Below, piece by piece: positions 1-5,194 of a stretch of 24,570 bases of DNA. The stretch covers positions 1 to 24,570 of the IMG/VR virus record IMGVR_UViG_3300046559_001029; one strand, given 5' to 3'. Positions within the stretch are counted from its first letter, which is position 1. The number at the start of each line of letters is the position of its first letter. The notes beneath the pieces were generated by a model. The model saw only the letters and a list, made by a program, of their open reading frames with translations. It ran no database searches and was not told the origin of the DNA. Origin of the DNA: a virus. The position numbers and the translations under genes are program-made.

Positions 1-55
1 GAACAGCAACTCGTGTTCGCAATCACAGGAACCTCAACAGTGGAGGAGGACAGAG

Positions 56-460
56 GTGGACGATCTGATTCTGAGGTTTCGAGAGCTATACCGCGCTTTC
101 GGTAGGACGAGCTTAACAGCTAAACCCGGTTACGATCAAGCTCAGATCGAGCTTTACATTCTAGCCCAGGCGCTTGGTTCGCTTTATGCGAAACAAACCC
201 AGGATCAGCTAAATGCATGCAGACGCGAGGCTATGCAACAGCTCATGGGCGAGCTCAAAAAGCTCCGCTATTCCGATGCTGTCATGGCGCCTGTAAACAC
301 AAACAGGCGGCGTATGAACTGGGCAGATATTCAGATCACGCCCGAGGTTACAATGGACCTTAGACTCATTGGCCGGGTGGTTGATAACAAGCTCGTGGCG
401 AAGCTAAATGCTCTGCGACGCAAGCAGATCTCGCAGATCCTAAGGATAGTAGGAGTCTGA
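56..460 (+). CDS. hypothetical phage protein, 134 aa
   Basis: I do not recognise this protein. It is mostly helical and basic, with many Arg, Lys and Gln residues, and has a Cys only at the RREAM helix (CRREAM). The GTG start is chosen because GGAGGAGGA lies at 42-50 with a 5-nt spacer. The same frame is open to the left edge of the window, so a start outside the window cannot be excluded. The end of an upstream gene probably overlaps this start: the first reading frame from base 1 is open to a TAG at 103-105. The next gene begins 1 nt after the stop. Function is unknown; position among early small genes suggests an accessory role. Confidence 0.75.
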   Translation: MDDLILRFRELYRAFGRTSLTAKPGYDQAQIELYILAQALGSLYAKQTQDQLNACRREAMQQLMGELKKLRYSDAVMAPVNTNRRRMNWADIQITPEVTMDLRLIGRVVDNKLVAKLNALRRKQISQILRIVGV

Positions 461-461
461 T

Positions 462-623
462 ATGTTAAACCGCTGGACTCTTAGCGCAACCTGTAAAAGC
501 TGTAAGCGAGAGCTTAAGCTTACTGGTTTTATAGAAGATGACCGAGCTGAAACAGCTAAAGAGATCGAGCGCGGTTACATGTGTGACCGTTGCAAAACCA
601 GAAGGAGGAAACTCAGTGCCTAA
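462..623 (+). CDS. small CxxC/CxxC zinc-ribbon-like protein, 53 aa
   Basis: This is a 53-residue ORF starting ATG with AGGAG at 451-455 and a 6-nt spacer. It has two CxxC pairs, CKSC at residues 11-14 and CDRC at 41-44, about 26 residues apart, and ends in a basic tail (KTRRRKLSA). That layout is typical of a small zinc ribbon that binds one Zn ion through four Cys residues. Its tail overlaps the start of the next gene by 8 nt, which indicates translational coupling. Zinc binding is inferred from the spacing of the cysteines; the partner (nucleic acid or protein) is unknown. Confidence 0.7.
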   Translation: MLNRWTLSATCKSCKRELKLTGFIEDDRAETAKEIERGYMCDRCKTRRRKLSA

Positions 624-957
624 ACACGAAGACGAGGTAGAGCTTGCAGCGAGCGTTGACGGGCTAGCGCGCAGTCGCTTCTGGCTCGAGGCTGTGAAAA
701 TCTCAGACGAGCTTGCTCATGCTTCTAATCCTGAAAAGCCATTGACTGCATTGCAGCTTTCAGGAATCATCCTCAAACTCGCAAACGAGGTCTTACTCAT
801 CCGCCCGGCGCGGAGCGCCTCCGCGTCAGAGCTACTGCGAGCCAAACCTATCTGTCAACCATGTATTGAAGATAGGCATCACGAATGTGAGGGTTGTCCT
901 TGTACCGCACGTTACAACGGAAAAAATCATGTTGATAATGATCGATCAACCACCTAA
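616..957 (+). CDS. hypothetical protein with C-terminal Cys/His cluster, 113 aa
   Basis: The start is GTG 616, because AAGGAGGAA at 602-610 lies just upstream. The longer in-frame ORF from 538 would overlap the whole preceding gene's second half without its own ribosome-binding site. The N-terminal part is helical (about residues 8-70). The C-terminus carries CQPC, then RHHECEGCPC, a dense Cys/His cluster likely to bind zinc. Similar Cys-rich tails are common in small phage proteins of unknown function. No enzymatic motif is visible. Confidence 0.7.
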   Translation: MPKHEDEVELAASVDGLARSRFWLEAVKISDELAHASNPEKPLTALQLSGIILKLANEVLLIRPARSASASELLRAKPICQPCIEDRHHECEGCPCTARYNGKNHVDNDRSTT

Positions 958-1117
958 AAATCTCCTCCCAGGCCAATATCTAACAAAAGCCTGCTGTGGT
1001 CGCGGGTGGATCATAAACGGTCCTGCCATTCCAATGCCACAGCCCACACGCAAACCCCATCGACTTCAAGCCGTCCAAACTCAGACCCGGGCCGAAGGCC
1101 CTTCGCGTGAGGGTTAA
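929..1117 (+). CDS. hypothetical protein with CCGRGW motif, 62 aa
   Basis: Short ORF overlapping the previous stop by 29 nt, with possible starts at ATG 929 and ATG 938. Neither has a clear Shine-Dalgarno sequence, so expression would rely on coupling to the gene before it. The sequence has a CCGRGW patch followed by a Pro-rich stretch and a basic, Gln-rich tail. CxGRGW-type patches occur in small phage zinc proteins, but only one Cys pair is present here. It could be a non-coding remnant; the exact abutment with the next ATG (1118) slightly supports it being read. Confidence 0.45.
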   Translation: MLIMIDQPPKNLLPGQYLTKACCGRGWIINGPAIPMPQPTRKPHRLQAVQTQTRAEGPSREG

Positions 1118-1189
1118 ATGATTGATATCATTCAATCCCTCGCAATCCTCATGTTAGCAATCGCGTGTATTTTCAACTCCCGGCGTTGA
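1118..1189 (+). CDS. possible 23-aa single-pass membrane peptide
   Basis: ATG at 1118 follows the previous TAA with no gap. The reading frame gives a 23-residue peptide, mostly Ile, Leu, Ala and Met, with one Cys and a basic C-terminal SRR. It is long enough for one membrane span. There is no Shine-Dalgarno of its own, so translation would depend on termination of the upstream ORF. Such tiny peptides are easily spurious. Confidence 0.3.
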   Translation: MIDIIQSLAILMLAIACIFNSRR

Positions 1190-1209
1190 TCTTAGCGCCC
1201 ACCTAAAAT

Positions 1210-1232
1210 GTTCAAAATCTGAAAATTTGAAC
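1210..1232. promoter_or_regulatory. imperfect palindrome upstream of sigma-54-type promoter
   Basis: A dyad runs from GTTCAAAA at the left to AATTTGAAC at the right. It is made of two overlapping, imperfect copies of the 15-bp palindrome seen cleanly at 6718, 14770 and 23484. It ends 11 nt before the -24 element of the promoter at 1244-1260. A half site (GTTCAAAA) recurs at 1274-1281, near the expected transcription start. An operator or activator site is inferred from position and repetition. Confidence 0.5.
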
Positions 1233-1243
1233 GCGGGTTCATG

Positions 1244-1260
1244 TTGGCACAGGTTTTGCA
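1244..1260 (+). promoter_or_regulatory. sigma-54 (RpoN) type -24/-12 promoter
   Basis: TTGGCAC at 1244-1250, a 5-nt spacer, then TTGCA at 1256-1260. The GG and GC dinucleotides are separated by exactly 10 nt, the invariant spacing of -24/-12 promoters. Transcription would start near 1271 and lead into the gene at 1326. It lies in the 136-nt gap between 1189 and 1326, correctly oriented. Sigma-54 promoters need an AAA+ activator, and none is seen in this window. Confidence 0.75.
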
Positions 1261-1325
1261 CTCTATATCCTGTGTTCAAAAAACGGCTGACATAAACCAG
1301 CCACAAATCAAAAGGAGAAACGGAA

Positions 1326-1613
1326 ATGCCCACGCTCGAGATTCCCAGTCAGGAACATGCCCAAACGAAGGTTGTAACCCTTAAGTGCTCCACCGGCAAG
1401 GGGGATGCGAAGAAGGAGCACGACTTCCAGGCGAAGATGCCGGCTTCTCTCGCTGACGCAATCGCGCTCGAGGGCGAGAAGGCAACGTTCAAGCGCTATC
1501 TCAATAGCCTGGCCATTGAGCTCCAGGGCACTGAGCGCGCGAAGCTCGCCCCTGAGGAAAAGAACGGTCCGGGTCGCAAGCGTGCCAGCTACCTGGAGGA
1601 GCTCGGGGTCTAA
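1326..1613 (+). CDS. hypothetical protein, 95 aa
   Basis: This is the first gene after the sigma-54-type promoter. ATG 1326 is preceded by AAAGGAG (1311-1317). The protein is soluble and charged, with a short beta-like start, a central helix rich in Ala and Glu, and a basic GPGRKR patch near the C-terminus before a short acidic helix. I recognise no family; the basic patch could contact nucleic acid. The stop overlaps the next start (TAATG), so the two genes are translationally coupled. Confidence 0.75.
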   Translation: MPTLEIPSQEHAQTKVVTLKCSTGKGDAKKEHDFQAKMPASLADAIALEGEKATFKRYLNSLAIELQGTERAKLAPEEKNGPGRKRASYLEELGV

Positions 1614-1918
1614 TGTCCGATGGTTGGCTGAGTTATGTTAACGCGCATATCTTTGGTATCGTCGTTTTCATAACCCAGCTTTACACCATCCACCTAATCA
1701 AAAAGCAAGGGAGAACAGCAGTGGCTTCAAATCAGGATATCCTCGACGAGATCACCGCCCAGAGCACGATCGAAGATAGCGTTCTCGCTCTGGTCAAACA
1801 GCTTGTGGCAGACAACGACCCCGCCTCGCGGCAGGCGATTCTCGATGGTCTGATCGCTAACAAGGCAAAGCTGAACGCAGCTATCCTCGCCGGAACGCCG
1901 CAGGCTCCGACTACCTGA
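1613..1918 (+). CDS. small membrane-anchored protein with possible internal start, 101 aa
   Basis: The N-terminal 30 residues hold one hydrophobic segment (about residues 11-28, FGIVVFITQLYTIHLI) followed by KKQGR, which predicts a single membrane span. The rest is a soluble helical domain rich in Ala, Asp and Leu, ending in TPQAPTT. An in-frame GTG at 1721 (residue 37) has its own AAGGGAGA at 1707-1714 and a 6-nt spacer. A second, membrane-free product of about 65 residues is therefore possible. Small membrane proteins with dual starts recall holin/antiholin pairs, but the evidence stops at topology. Confidence 0.7.
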   Translation: MSDGWLSYVNAHIFGIVVFITQLYTIHLIKKQGRTAVASNQDILDEITAQSTIEDSVLALVKQLVADNDPASRQAILDGLIANKAKLNAAILAGTPQAPTT

Positions 1919-1960
1919 TCACGTGTTGGGAGGTTGGGGTTGGCCACCCGTAAAACTGAT

Positions 1961-1970
1961 GCGCTAGCGC
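1961..1970. repeat. 10-bp perfect palindrome GCGCTAGCGC
   Basis: A perfect palindrome at the left end of the 248-nt gene-poor gap 1919-2166. Its right half CTAGCGC recurs at 2143-2149, inside the large hairpin downstream. It may be a protein site or a chance feature of this GC-rich gap. Confidence 0.35.
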
Positions 1971-1994
1971 TGACGTTTCCTTCCATCGGCTTTC

Positions 1995-2158
1995 ACCCTT
2001 ATCAACCAACCGCGAGACGGCCAGTGGGGGTGATAGGGTTAGAGGCTTTCAGGTTTAACTTCCAAGCTACCTGAAAGCCCCTTCCCTGATGCGCGTTAGG
2101 TTAGCCAGGCAGGGCGTAAGCCCCCCGCGTGCTTGCTGGCGTCTAGCGCGTATCAGGG
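1995..2158 (+). ncRNA. cluster of three consecutive hairpins, candidate structured RNA
   Basis: Three stems follow each other with only 4-nt linkers. Hairpin A pairs 1995-2007 with 2029-2039 (ACCCT-ATCA-CC with two bulged bases). Hairpin B pairs 2044-2054 with 2069-2079, a perfect 11-bp stem (GGCTTTCAGGT) and 14-nt loop. Hairpin C pairs 2084-2099 with 2143-2158, 16 bp with two G-U pairs. None is followed by a T-tract, so they are not ordinary terminators. The gap holds no well-supported gene. A structured leader, an RNA antiterminator or part of a replication origin are all possible; I recognise no named RNA family. Confidence 0.55.
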
Positions 2159-2162
2159 AGGG
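2084..2162 (+). promoter_or_regulatory. 16-bp hairpin with GUAA tetraloop overlapping a ribosome-binding site
   Basis: The outer stem is CCCTGATGCGCGTTAG (2084-2099) with CTAGCGCGTATCAGGG (2143-2158); the two non-Watson-Crick positions are both G-U pairs, as expected for RNA. Inside, GCCAG (2104-2108) can pair with CTGGC (2136-2140), and GGGC-GTAA-GCCC (2112-2123) forms a stem capped by a GNRA tetraloop. The last three G of the outer stem are part of the Shine-Dalgarno AGGGAGGG of the gene at 2167. Folding would therefore partly hide that site. Confidence 0.6.
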
Positions 2163-2166
2163 TTCA

Positions 2167-2424
2167 GTGGGAGATCTCAAAATCGAAACATTGCGAGCTG
2201 AGTTATCTCGGCTCGCATTGCTACGTTTAGGTTTGAAAGTTGAGATCAAAGACCTTTGGAAGCTTGCAAACGCCAAGCAAGCTGAGCTAGAAGCCACACA
2301 GATTCGTGAAGATCTAATCTCACGAATAGAATGGGAGCTGAGAAAATGCCTGAAACCGGATGTGAAAAGCACGTTGGAGATCGACAGATCAGTTGCTCAG
2401 ACTGCTGGACAAATGAGGAGCTAG
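2167..2424 (+). CDS. hypothetical coiled-coil protein, 85 aa
   Basis: The GTG at 2167 is chosen because AGGGAGGG lies at 2155-2162. The longer in-frame start at 2089 falls inside the hairpin stem and has no ribosome-binding site. The protein is almost wholly helical with a Leu/Ile heptad-like pattern (residues 4-60), so a coiled coil is likely. One Cys is present. It overlaps the next gene by about 80 nt in another frame. No known family is recognised. Confidence 0.6.
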   Translation: MGDLKIETLRAELSRLALLRLGLKVEIKDLWKLANAKQAELEATQIREDLISRIEWELRKCLKPDVKSTLEIDRSVAQTAGQMRS

Positions 2425-2558
2425 AGGGGCAGCTTAGTCAGATTCAAAGCTGTCGCATTCCATCGCCTGCAGGCACTAAATCTAAACCCAAGCGCTCAGA
2501 TCAGCCGCGCGAGAAAAGCAAAAAGCGCTCTTGGATGGATGAGCTTCTAGATGTCTGA
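2346..2558 (+). CDS. hypothetical basic protein with Cys pairs, 70 aa
   Basis: ATG 2346 has GGGAG at 2333-2337. The N-terminal 25 residues carry a Cys and then CSDC, a possible metal site. The middle and end are very basic and Pro/Lys/Ser-rich (KSKPKRSDQPREKSKKR), ending in a short acidic helix WMDELLDV. A disordered, nucleic-acid-binding tail is plausible. The 79-nt overlap with the preceding gene is large even for a phage, so one of the two starts may differ. The stop overlaps the next start by 8 nt. Confidence 0.5.
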   Translation: MPETGCEKHVGDRQISCSDCWTNEELEGQLSQIQSCRIPSPAGTKSKPKRSDQPREKSKKRSWMDELLDV

Positions 2559-2772
2559 AGATCAAACGCCCGGCCAAGATCAATTAGTCGATCTCATCTT
2601 CGACTGCGCTCTACGCGCATGTGCTGATGTTCTATTCGAGGTCGTTCTCGAAATGGAAAAGTACGGGGACCCTACCATAATGAAAATGAAAGAAAGTATC
2701 ATCCAAGCGCTTAGAAATCGCGTTATGGGCCCGGGCTTTCTCAGCGGCATCGGCTCAAACCTTCCAAAATGA
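2551..2772 (+). CDS. hypothetical helical protein, 73 aa
   Basis: An acidic N-terminus is followed by a long amphipathic helix (about residues 11-40) that holds two Cys residues, then a second helix and a Gly-rich tail. No motif is recognised. It overlaps the previous stop by 8 nt and the next start by 4 nt (ATGA), consistent with one polycistronic, coupled cluster. Confidence 0.65.
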   Translation: MSEDQTPGQDQLVDLIFDCALRACADVLFEVVLEMEKYGDPTIMKMKESIIQALRNRVMGPGFLSGIGSNLPK

Positions 2773-2936
2773 AAGCCCGAGAGGTTGAACTTCGCATAAA
2801 GGTTGTAACAAATCAACCCTTGCGGGAGTTTAAAGAACTAGCTATGTATCTAGCTCTTATTCAACCCCCATCGCTTCTATCCATTGACATTAAAGAGGTT
2901 GAGGTGTTGAGCGTAAAGCCGTTTAAGGAGGATTAA
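2769..2936 (+). CDS. hypothetical protein, 55 aa
   Basis: A 55-residue ORF starts in the ATGA overlap with the preceding gene and ends in a TAATG overlap with the next. It looks like a small alpha/beta fold: a beta-like start (VELRIKVV), a helix (residues 18-31) and a beta-like end (IDIKEVEVLSV). The last codons also contain AAGGAGG, the ribosome-binding site of the following gene. Function unknown. Confidence 0.65.
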   Translation: MKAREVELRIKVVTNQPLREFKELAMYLALIQPPSLLSIDIKEVEVLSVKPFKED

Positions 2937-3217
2937 TGTCAAAGCCAGTGACTGCTAATCGCATGCTCGCCCTAATCAACGCCCTCGACTGGTCCGGGCA
3001 TGTCGAAATTGGCGATAACGATAAAGTCTGGTTAGCGATGTCTCTAGCTGATCTCATCAGCCCTCCGCATGATAAAGCCCGTTGTGAAGCATGCGGCGTC
3101 CTTCAAACTATTGTAATCAAAACCGCGCTTGGAAGCGTATGTGAAGATTGCCTAGATGACTTCTCGACTGAGGCAGCGACCCTTCGGGAAGATATGGAGG
3201 CGGCGAATGAGTCATGA
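2936..3217 (+). CDS. hypothetical protein with CxxC...CxxC zinc ribbon, 93 aa
   Basis: ATG 2936 has AAGGAGG at 2925-2931. The N-terminal half is helical. CEAC at about residues 50-53 and CEDC at about 69-72, 16 residues apart, with beta-like sequence between (LQTIVIKTALGSV), form a classical zinc-ribbon arrangement. A Glu-rich helix follows. It is the last gene of normal base composition before the GC-rich island, and the next gene starts inside its last codons. Confidence 0.7.
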   Translation: MSKPVTANRMLALINALDWSGHVEIGDNDKVWLAMSLADLISPPHDKARCEACGVLQTIVIKTALGSVCEDCLDDFSTEAATLREDMEAANES

Positions 3218-4313
3218 AGATCCATATTGGTGGAGAGAACGTGAAGGTGTACTTCAATCGCGAATAGATGAGTGTATGGATACCATCGCCACCCTCACCC
3301 GCGAACGGGTCGAGGCGAGGGAAAATGCACGACGCGCGGACGCTGGCTGGAATCAGTGTCTCGACACGGTCCACGAACTCGCCGCCGAACGTGACCGCCT
3401 CCAGGCCGAGCTCGAGCGATTCCGCGTGTGCTCGTGCGAGAGCGGGGCGCAGGCGTCCCATGCGATTCGGGAGGCGGATGCGCTGCGGGGGGAGCTTGCT
3501 GCGGAGCGAGAAGCCCGCAACCGCATCGCGCGCGAGTTAGCGGACCGGCACGACAATTCACTCGCCCTAAAGGAAGACCGCGACAAGGAGTATGCGCGCG
3601 CCGAGCATCTACTCGTCGAAGCCGCGATGCTGGAAGTGGAACGGGACGACGCACGTTGCGCCCTCGCCGCGGCGACCGCGCGGGTGGGGGAGTTGGAGCG
3701 AGAACGCAACGGCCTTGGCGATGCACTACAAGAGACGGAAGCACGACTTCGTGAAGCGGAAACAGAAGGCTACAAGGCGAGTTGGCTCACTAAGTGCCCC
3801 GAGTGCGAAGCAGCGACCGCGCGCACGGATGAAGATGGTTGCTGCTTGTCGTGTGGCACGGACACCTCCGTTGTAGGCTCGTATGAGGGGCGGCTAGACG
3901 ACCTCCGCACCCGCCTCGCCACCGCCGAGGGGCGGGTGGCTGAGTTGGTGGCGGCGTTGGAGCGGTCCGTTGCTATCATTGAGACTTGGCACCGAGTGTT
4001 TCTTGCGTCTCCGGCGCGATGCAAGTTCGATCGGCATGACATAGGTACAACCGATCAGTTCCCAGGGTTTAGCTGCGAGGGGTGCACAACCCATTCACAA
4101 GCTCGCGCCGCCCTCGCGACCACCGATCCCAGCGGGTTGGCGGTGGTGCGGGAGGCGATCGAGTCGGCGAGCGAGATGCCGCACTGCTACGGAGCGATGG
4201 GGTTGGAGCACACGATCGAGTGCGACGAGGACATAGCGACGTGTCGATTCTGTACGGCGATGCGTGCCCTCGCGGCCCGCTTCGGCACGCCCGGGACGGG
4301 GGAGGGGAAGTAA
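3207..4313 (+). CDS. coiled-coil protein with Cys-rich zinc-ribbon region, 368 aa
   Basis: ATG 3207 is preceded by GGAGG (3196-3200), so the longer in-frame start at 3156 is rejected. Residues 10-190 are an Arg/Glu/Ala-rich heptad pattern, a long coiled coil. CPEC (197-200) and CLSC (213-216) form a zinc ribbon. A second coil (228-260) follows, then further pairs CEGC (290-293) and CRFC (346-349). The architecture suggests a scaffold or DNA-associated protein, but no family is recognised. From about codon 28 onward the base composition jumps to about 65-70% GC in sampled lines, so the gene may be a fusion of a resident start with an acquired body. Confidence 0.7.
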   Translation: MSHEDPYWWREREGVLQSRIDECMDTIATLTRERVEARENARRADAGWNQCLDTVHELAAERDRLQAELERFRVCSCESGAQASHAIREADALRGELAAEREARNRIARELADRHDNSLALKEDRDKEYARAEHLLVEAAMLEVERDDARCALAAATARVGELERERNGLGDALQETEARLREAETEGYKASWLTKCPECEAATARTDEDGCCLSCGTDTSVVGSYEGRLDDLRTRLATAEGRVAELVAALERSVAIIETWHRVFLASPARCKFDRHDIGTTDQFPGFSCEGCTTHSQARAALATTDPSGLAVVREAIESASEMPHCYGAMGLEHTIECDEDIATCRFCTAMRALAARFGTPGTGEGK

Positions 4314-4314
4314 G

Positions 4315-4494
4315 ATGGGAGCCAGTCGGCAAGCCTATGACCTTTGGCATCCAGCATGTCGTGCGGCCTTTCGTTCCGTGCTCTCACGCGCCGGTCGCGA
4401 TAGCCAGTGGCGACGTTGGTACTTCTGGCGACTCGTCATCGCCGATACATGGCAGCGGGTGTGCAGCCGACCCACCCCACGCGAGGAGGCGTAG
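4315..4494 (+). CDS. hypothetical Arg/Trp-rich protein, 59 aa
   Basis: ATG 4315 follows the previous stop by 1 nt, with a G-rich GGGGAGGGG-like site just upstream; a longer in-frame start at 4264 lies wholly in the preceding gene and is rejected. The protein is small, basic and unusually rich in Trp and Arg (WRRWYFWRLVIADTW), with two Cys residues. It could be a compact helical DNA- or membrane-associating protein. No relative is recognised. The next gene starts directly after its stop. Confidence 0.6.
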   Translation: MGASRQAYDLWHPACRAAFRSVLSRAGRDSQWRRWYFWRLVIADTWQRVCSRPTPREEA

Positions 4495-4761
4495 ATGGCG
4501 AACGAGATGGAAGCGCGGGCGCGGGCGTTGATGATCGACCTATCGCGGCGAGGGTTCGTCTCGCGCTCCGACTACGACGACTCGGCCAAGACCGCTGCTC
4601 GCGAGGTCGCCGCTTTCGCGCGGGAGGAAGTGGCGCGAGCGTTGGAGGAGGCCGTGCAGTTGGTTCGCGATGCGTCGGGCATAGCCGATACCGGCGTCGA
4701 GGACCTCTGCGCCGCCATCCTCGCCATCCGCCCCCGTCCCCCGAAAGGCGGGAAGGGGTGA
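4495..4761 (+). CDS. hypothetical helical protein, 88 aa
   Basis: ATG 4495 directly follows the preceding TAG and has GAGGAGG at 4482-4488. The protein is helical, with Arg, Glu and Ala dominant, and ends in a Pro/Gly/Lys tail. The sequence VSRSDYDDSAKTAAREVAAFAREEVARAL resembles the generic helical modules found in many actinobacterial and proteobacterial phage proteins; no function follows from that. High-GC codon use matches the rest of the island. Confidence 0.65.
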   Translation: MANEMEARARALMIDLSRRGFVSRSDYDDSAKTAAREVAAFAREEVARALEEAVQLVRDASGIADTGVEDLCAAILAIRPRPPKGGKG

Positions 4762-4766
4762 GGGCG

Positions 4767-4946
4767 GTGGACGTGGAGATGCTAGAGCAAGCGGCGCGTG
4801 AACGCATGCGCAAACTGGGTGCGTTCTTGCTAACGGCGAACGATGTACAACGCGAAGCGGTGGGCATCACGCTCGTCGCCATGGGTGCGGCGATGGCGGC
4901 AGACAACGCGCGCCGCACCCCGAGACGAGGGAGGATGCAGGGATGA
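4767..4946 (+). CDS. hypothetical helical protein, 59 aa
   Basis: Two GTG starts are possible, 4758 (4-nt overlap GTGA with the previous stop) and 4767; 4767 is chosen because GGAAGGGG at 4751-4758 is then 8 nt away. An ATG at 4779 is a third option. The product is a short helical protein (MLEQAARERMRKLGAF) with a mildly hydrophobic Ala/Met-rich stretch (ITLVAMGAAMA) and a basic tail. It overlaps the next gene by 4 nt. Not recognised. Confidence 0.5.
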   Translation: MDVEMLEQAARERMRKLGAFLLTANDVQREAVGITLVAMGAAMAADNARRTPRRGRMQG

Positions 4947-5194
4947 AGAGACGACGGCGCATCATCAACCAGTTGCGAAAGCTCTACCCCGACGAGTTGT
5001 GGCACTACGATGCCGATCTGTGCGAGTGGCAGACCGAATCGGGGTGGCGCGTCTATGCTGAGAGCCTGCTGACGCCGCGCTACGACGGCGACGACGAAAC
5101 GTGCGCGGTGCAGTATCGGCGTAGCGACACACACGAGCTGCTGTCAGTCGGGGGCTCGTTGCTGGGGTTCGCCTTGCTGGGGCTCACGGGATGA
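4943..5194 (+). CDS. hypothetical protein with basic N-terminus and hydrophobic C-terminus, 83 aa
   Basis: The start lies in an ATGA overlap with the previous gene, with GGGAGG at about 4928-4933. Residues 2-6 are KRRRR, followed by a small aromatic-rich domain (LWHYDADLCEWQTESGWRV). The last 18 residues are hydrophobic and Gly/Leu-rich and could associate with a membrane. No family is recognised. An ATGA overlap couples it to the next gene. Confidence 0.6.
   Translation: MKRRRRIINQLRKLYPDELWHYDADLCEWQTESGWRVYAESLLTPRYDGDDETCAVQYRRSDTHELLSVGGSLLGFALLGLTG

Noticed and set aside
538-615. ATG 538 as the start of the 616-957 gene
   Set aside because: No ribosome-binding site, and it lies in another frame within the CxxC gene 462-623. 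GTG 616 has AAGGAGGAA.
1940-2074. 44-codon ORF from TTG 1940 with GGGAGG upstream
   Set aside because: It lies across two of the hairpin stems, uses a rare start and has no recognisable feature. The pairing of the stems explains the sequence better. It could be real if relatives keep the frame.
2084-2158. tRNA-like appearance: 75 nt with outer stem CCCTGAT/ATCAGGG
   Set aside because: There is no T-loop GTTCRA or D-loop, and the outer pairing continues for 16 bp instead of 7. It is not a tRNA.
2089-2166. Upstream ATG 2089 for the gene at 2167
   Set aside because: It falls inside the 16-bp stem and has no ribosome-binding site, whereas GTG 2167 has AGGGAGGG at a normal distance.
3295-3744. 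Minus- and plus-strand Arg/Ser/Pro-rich ORFs over the coiled-coil gene
   Set aside because: Low-complexity composition caused by high GC in shadow frames; the 368-residue frame has the ribosome-binding site and heptad pattern.
3985-4015. TTGGCAC followed by TTGCG in the coiled-coil gene
   Set aside because: The spacing between the two elements is 10 nt instead of 5, so the GG-N10-GC rule fails.
4436-5134. 232-residue ORF on the minus strand inside the GC-rich island
   Set aside because: It is the mirror of the plus-strand genes; long antisense frames are expected in high-GC coding sequence. It has no ribosome-binding site and cuts across five coupled plus-strand genes.
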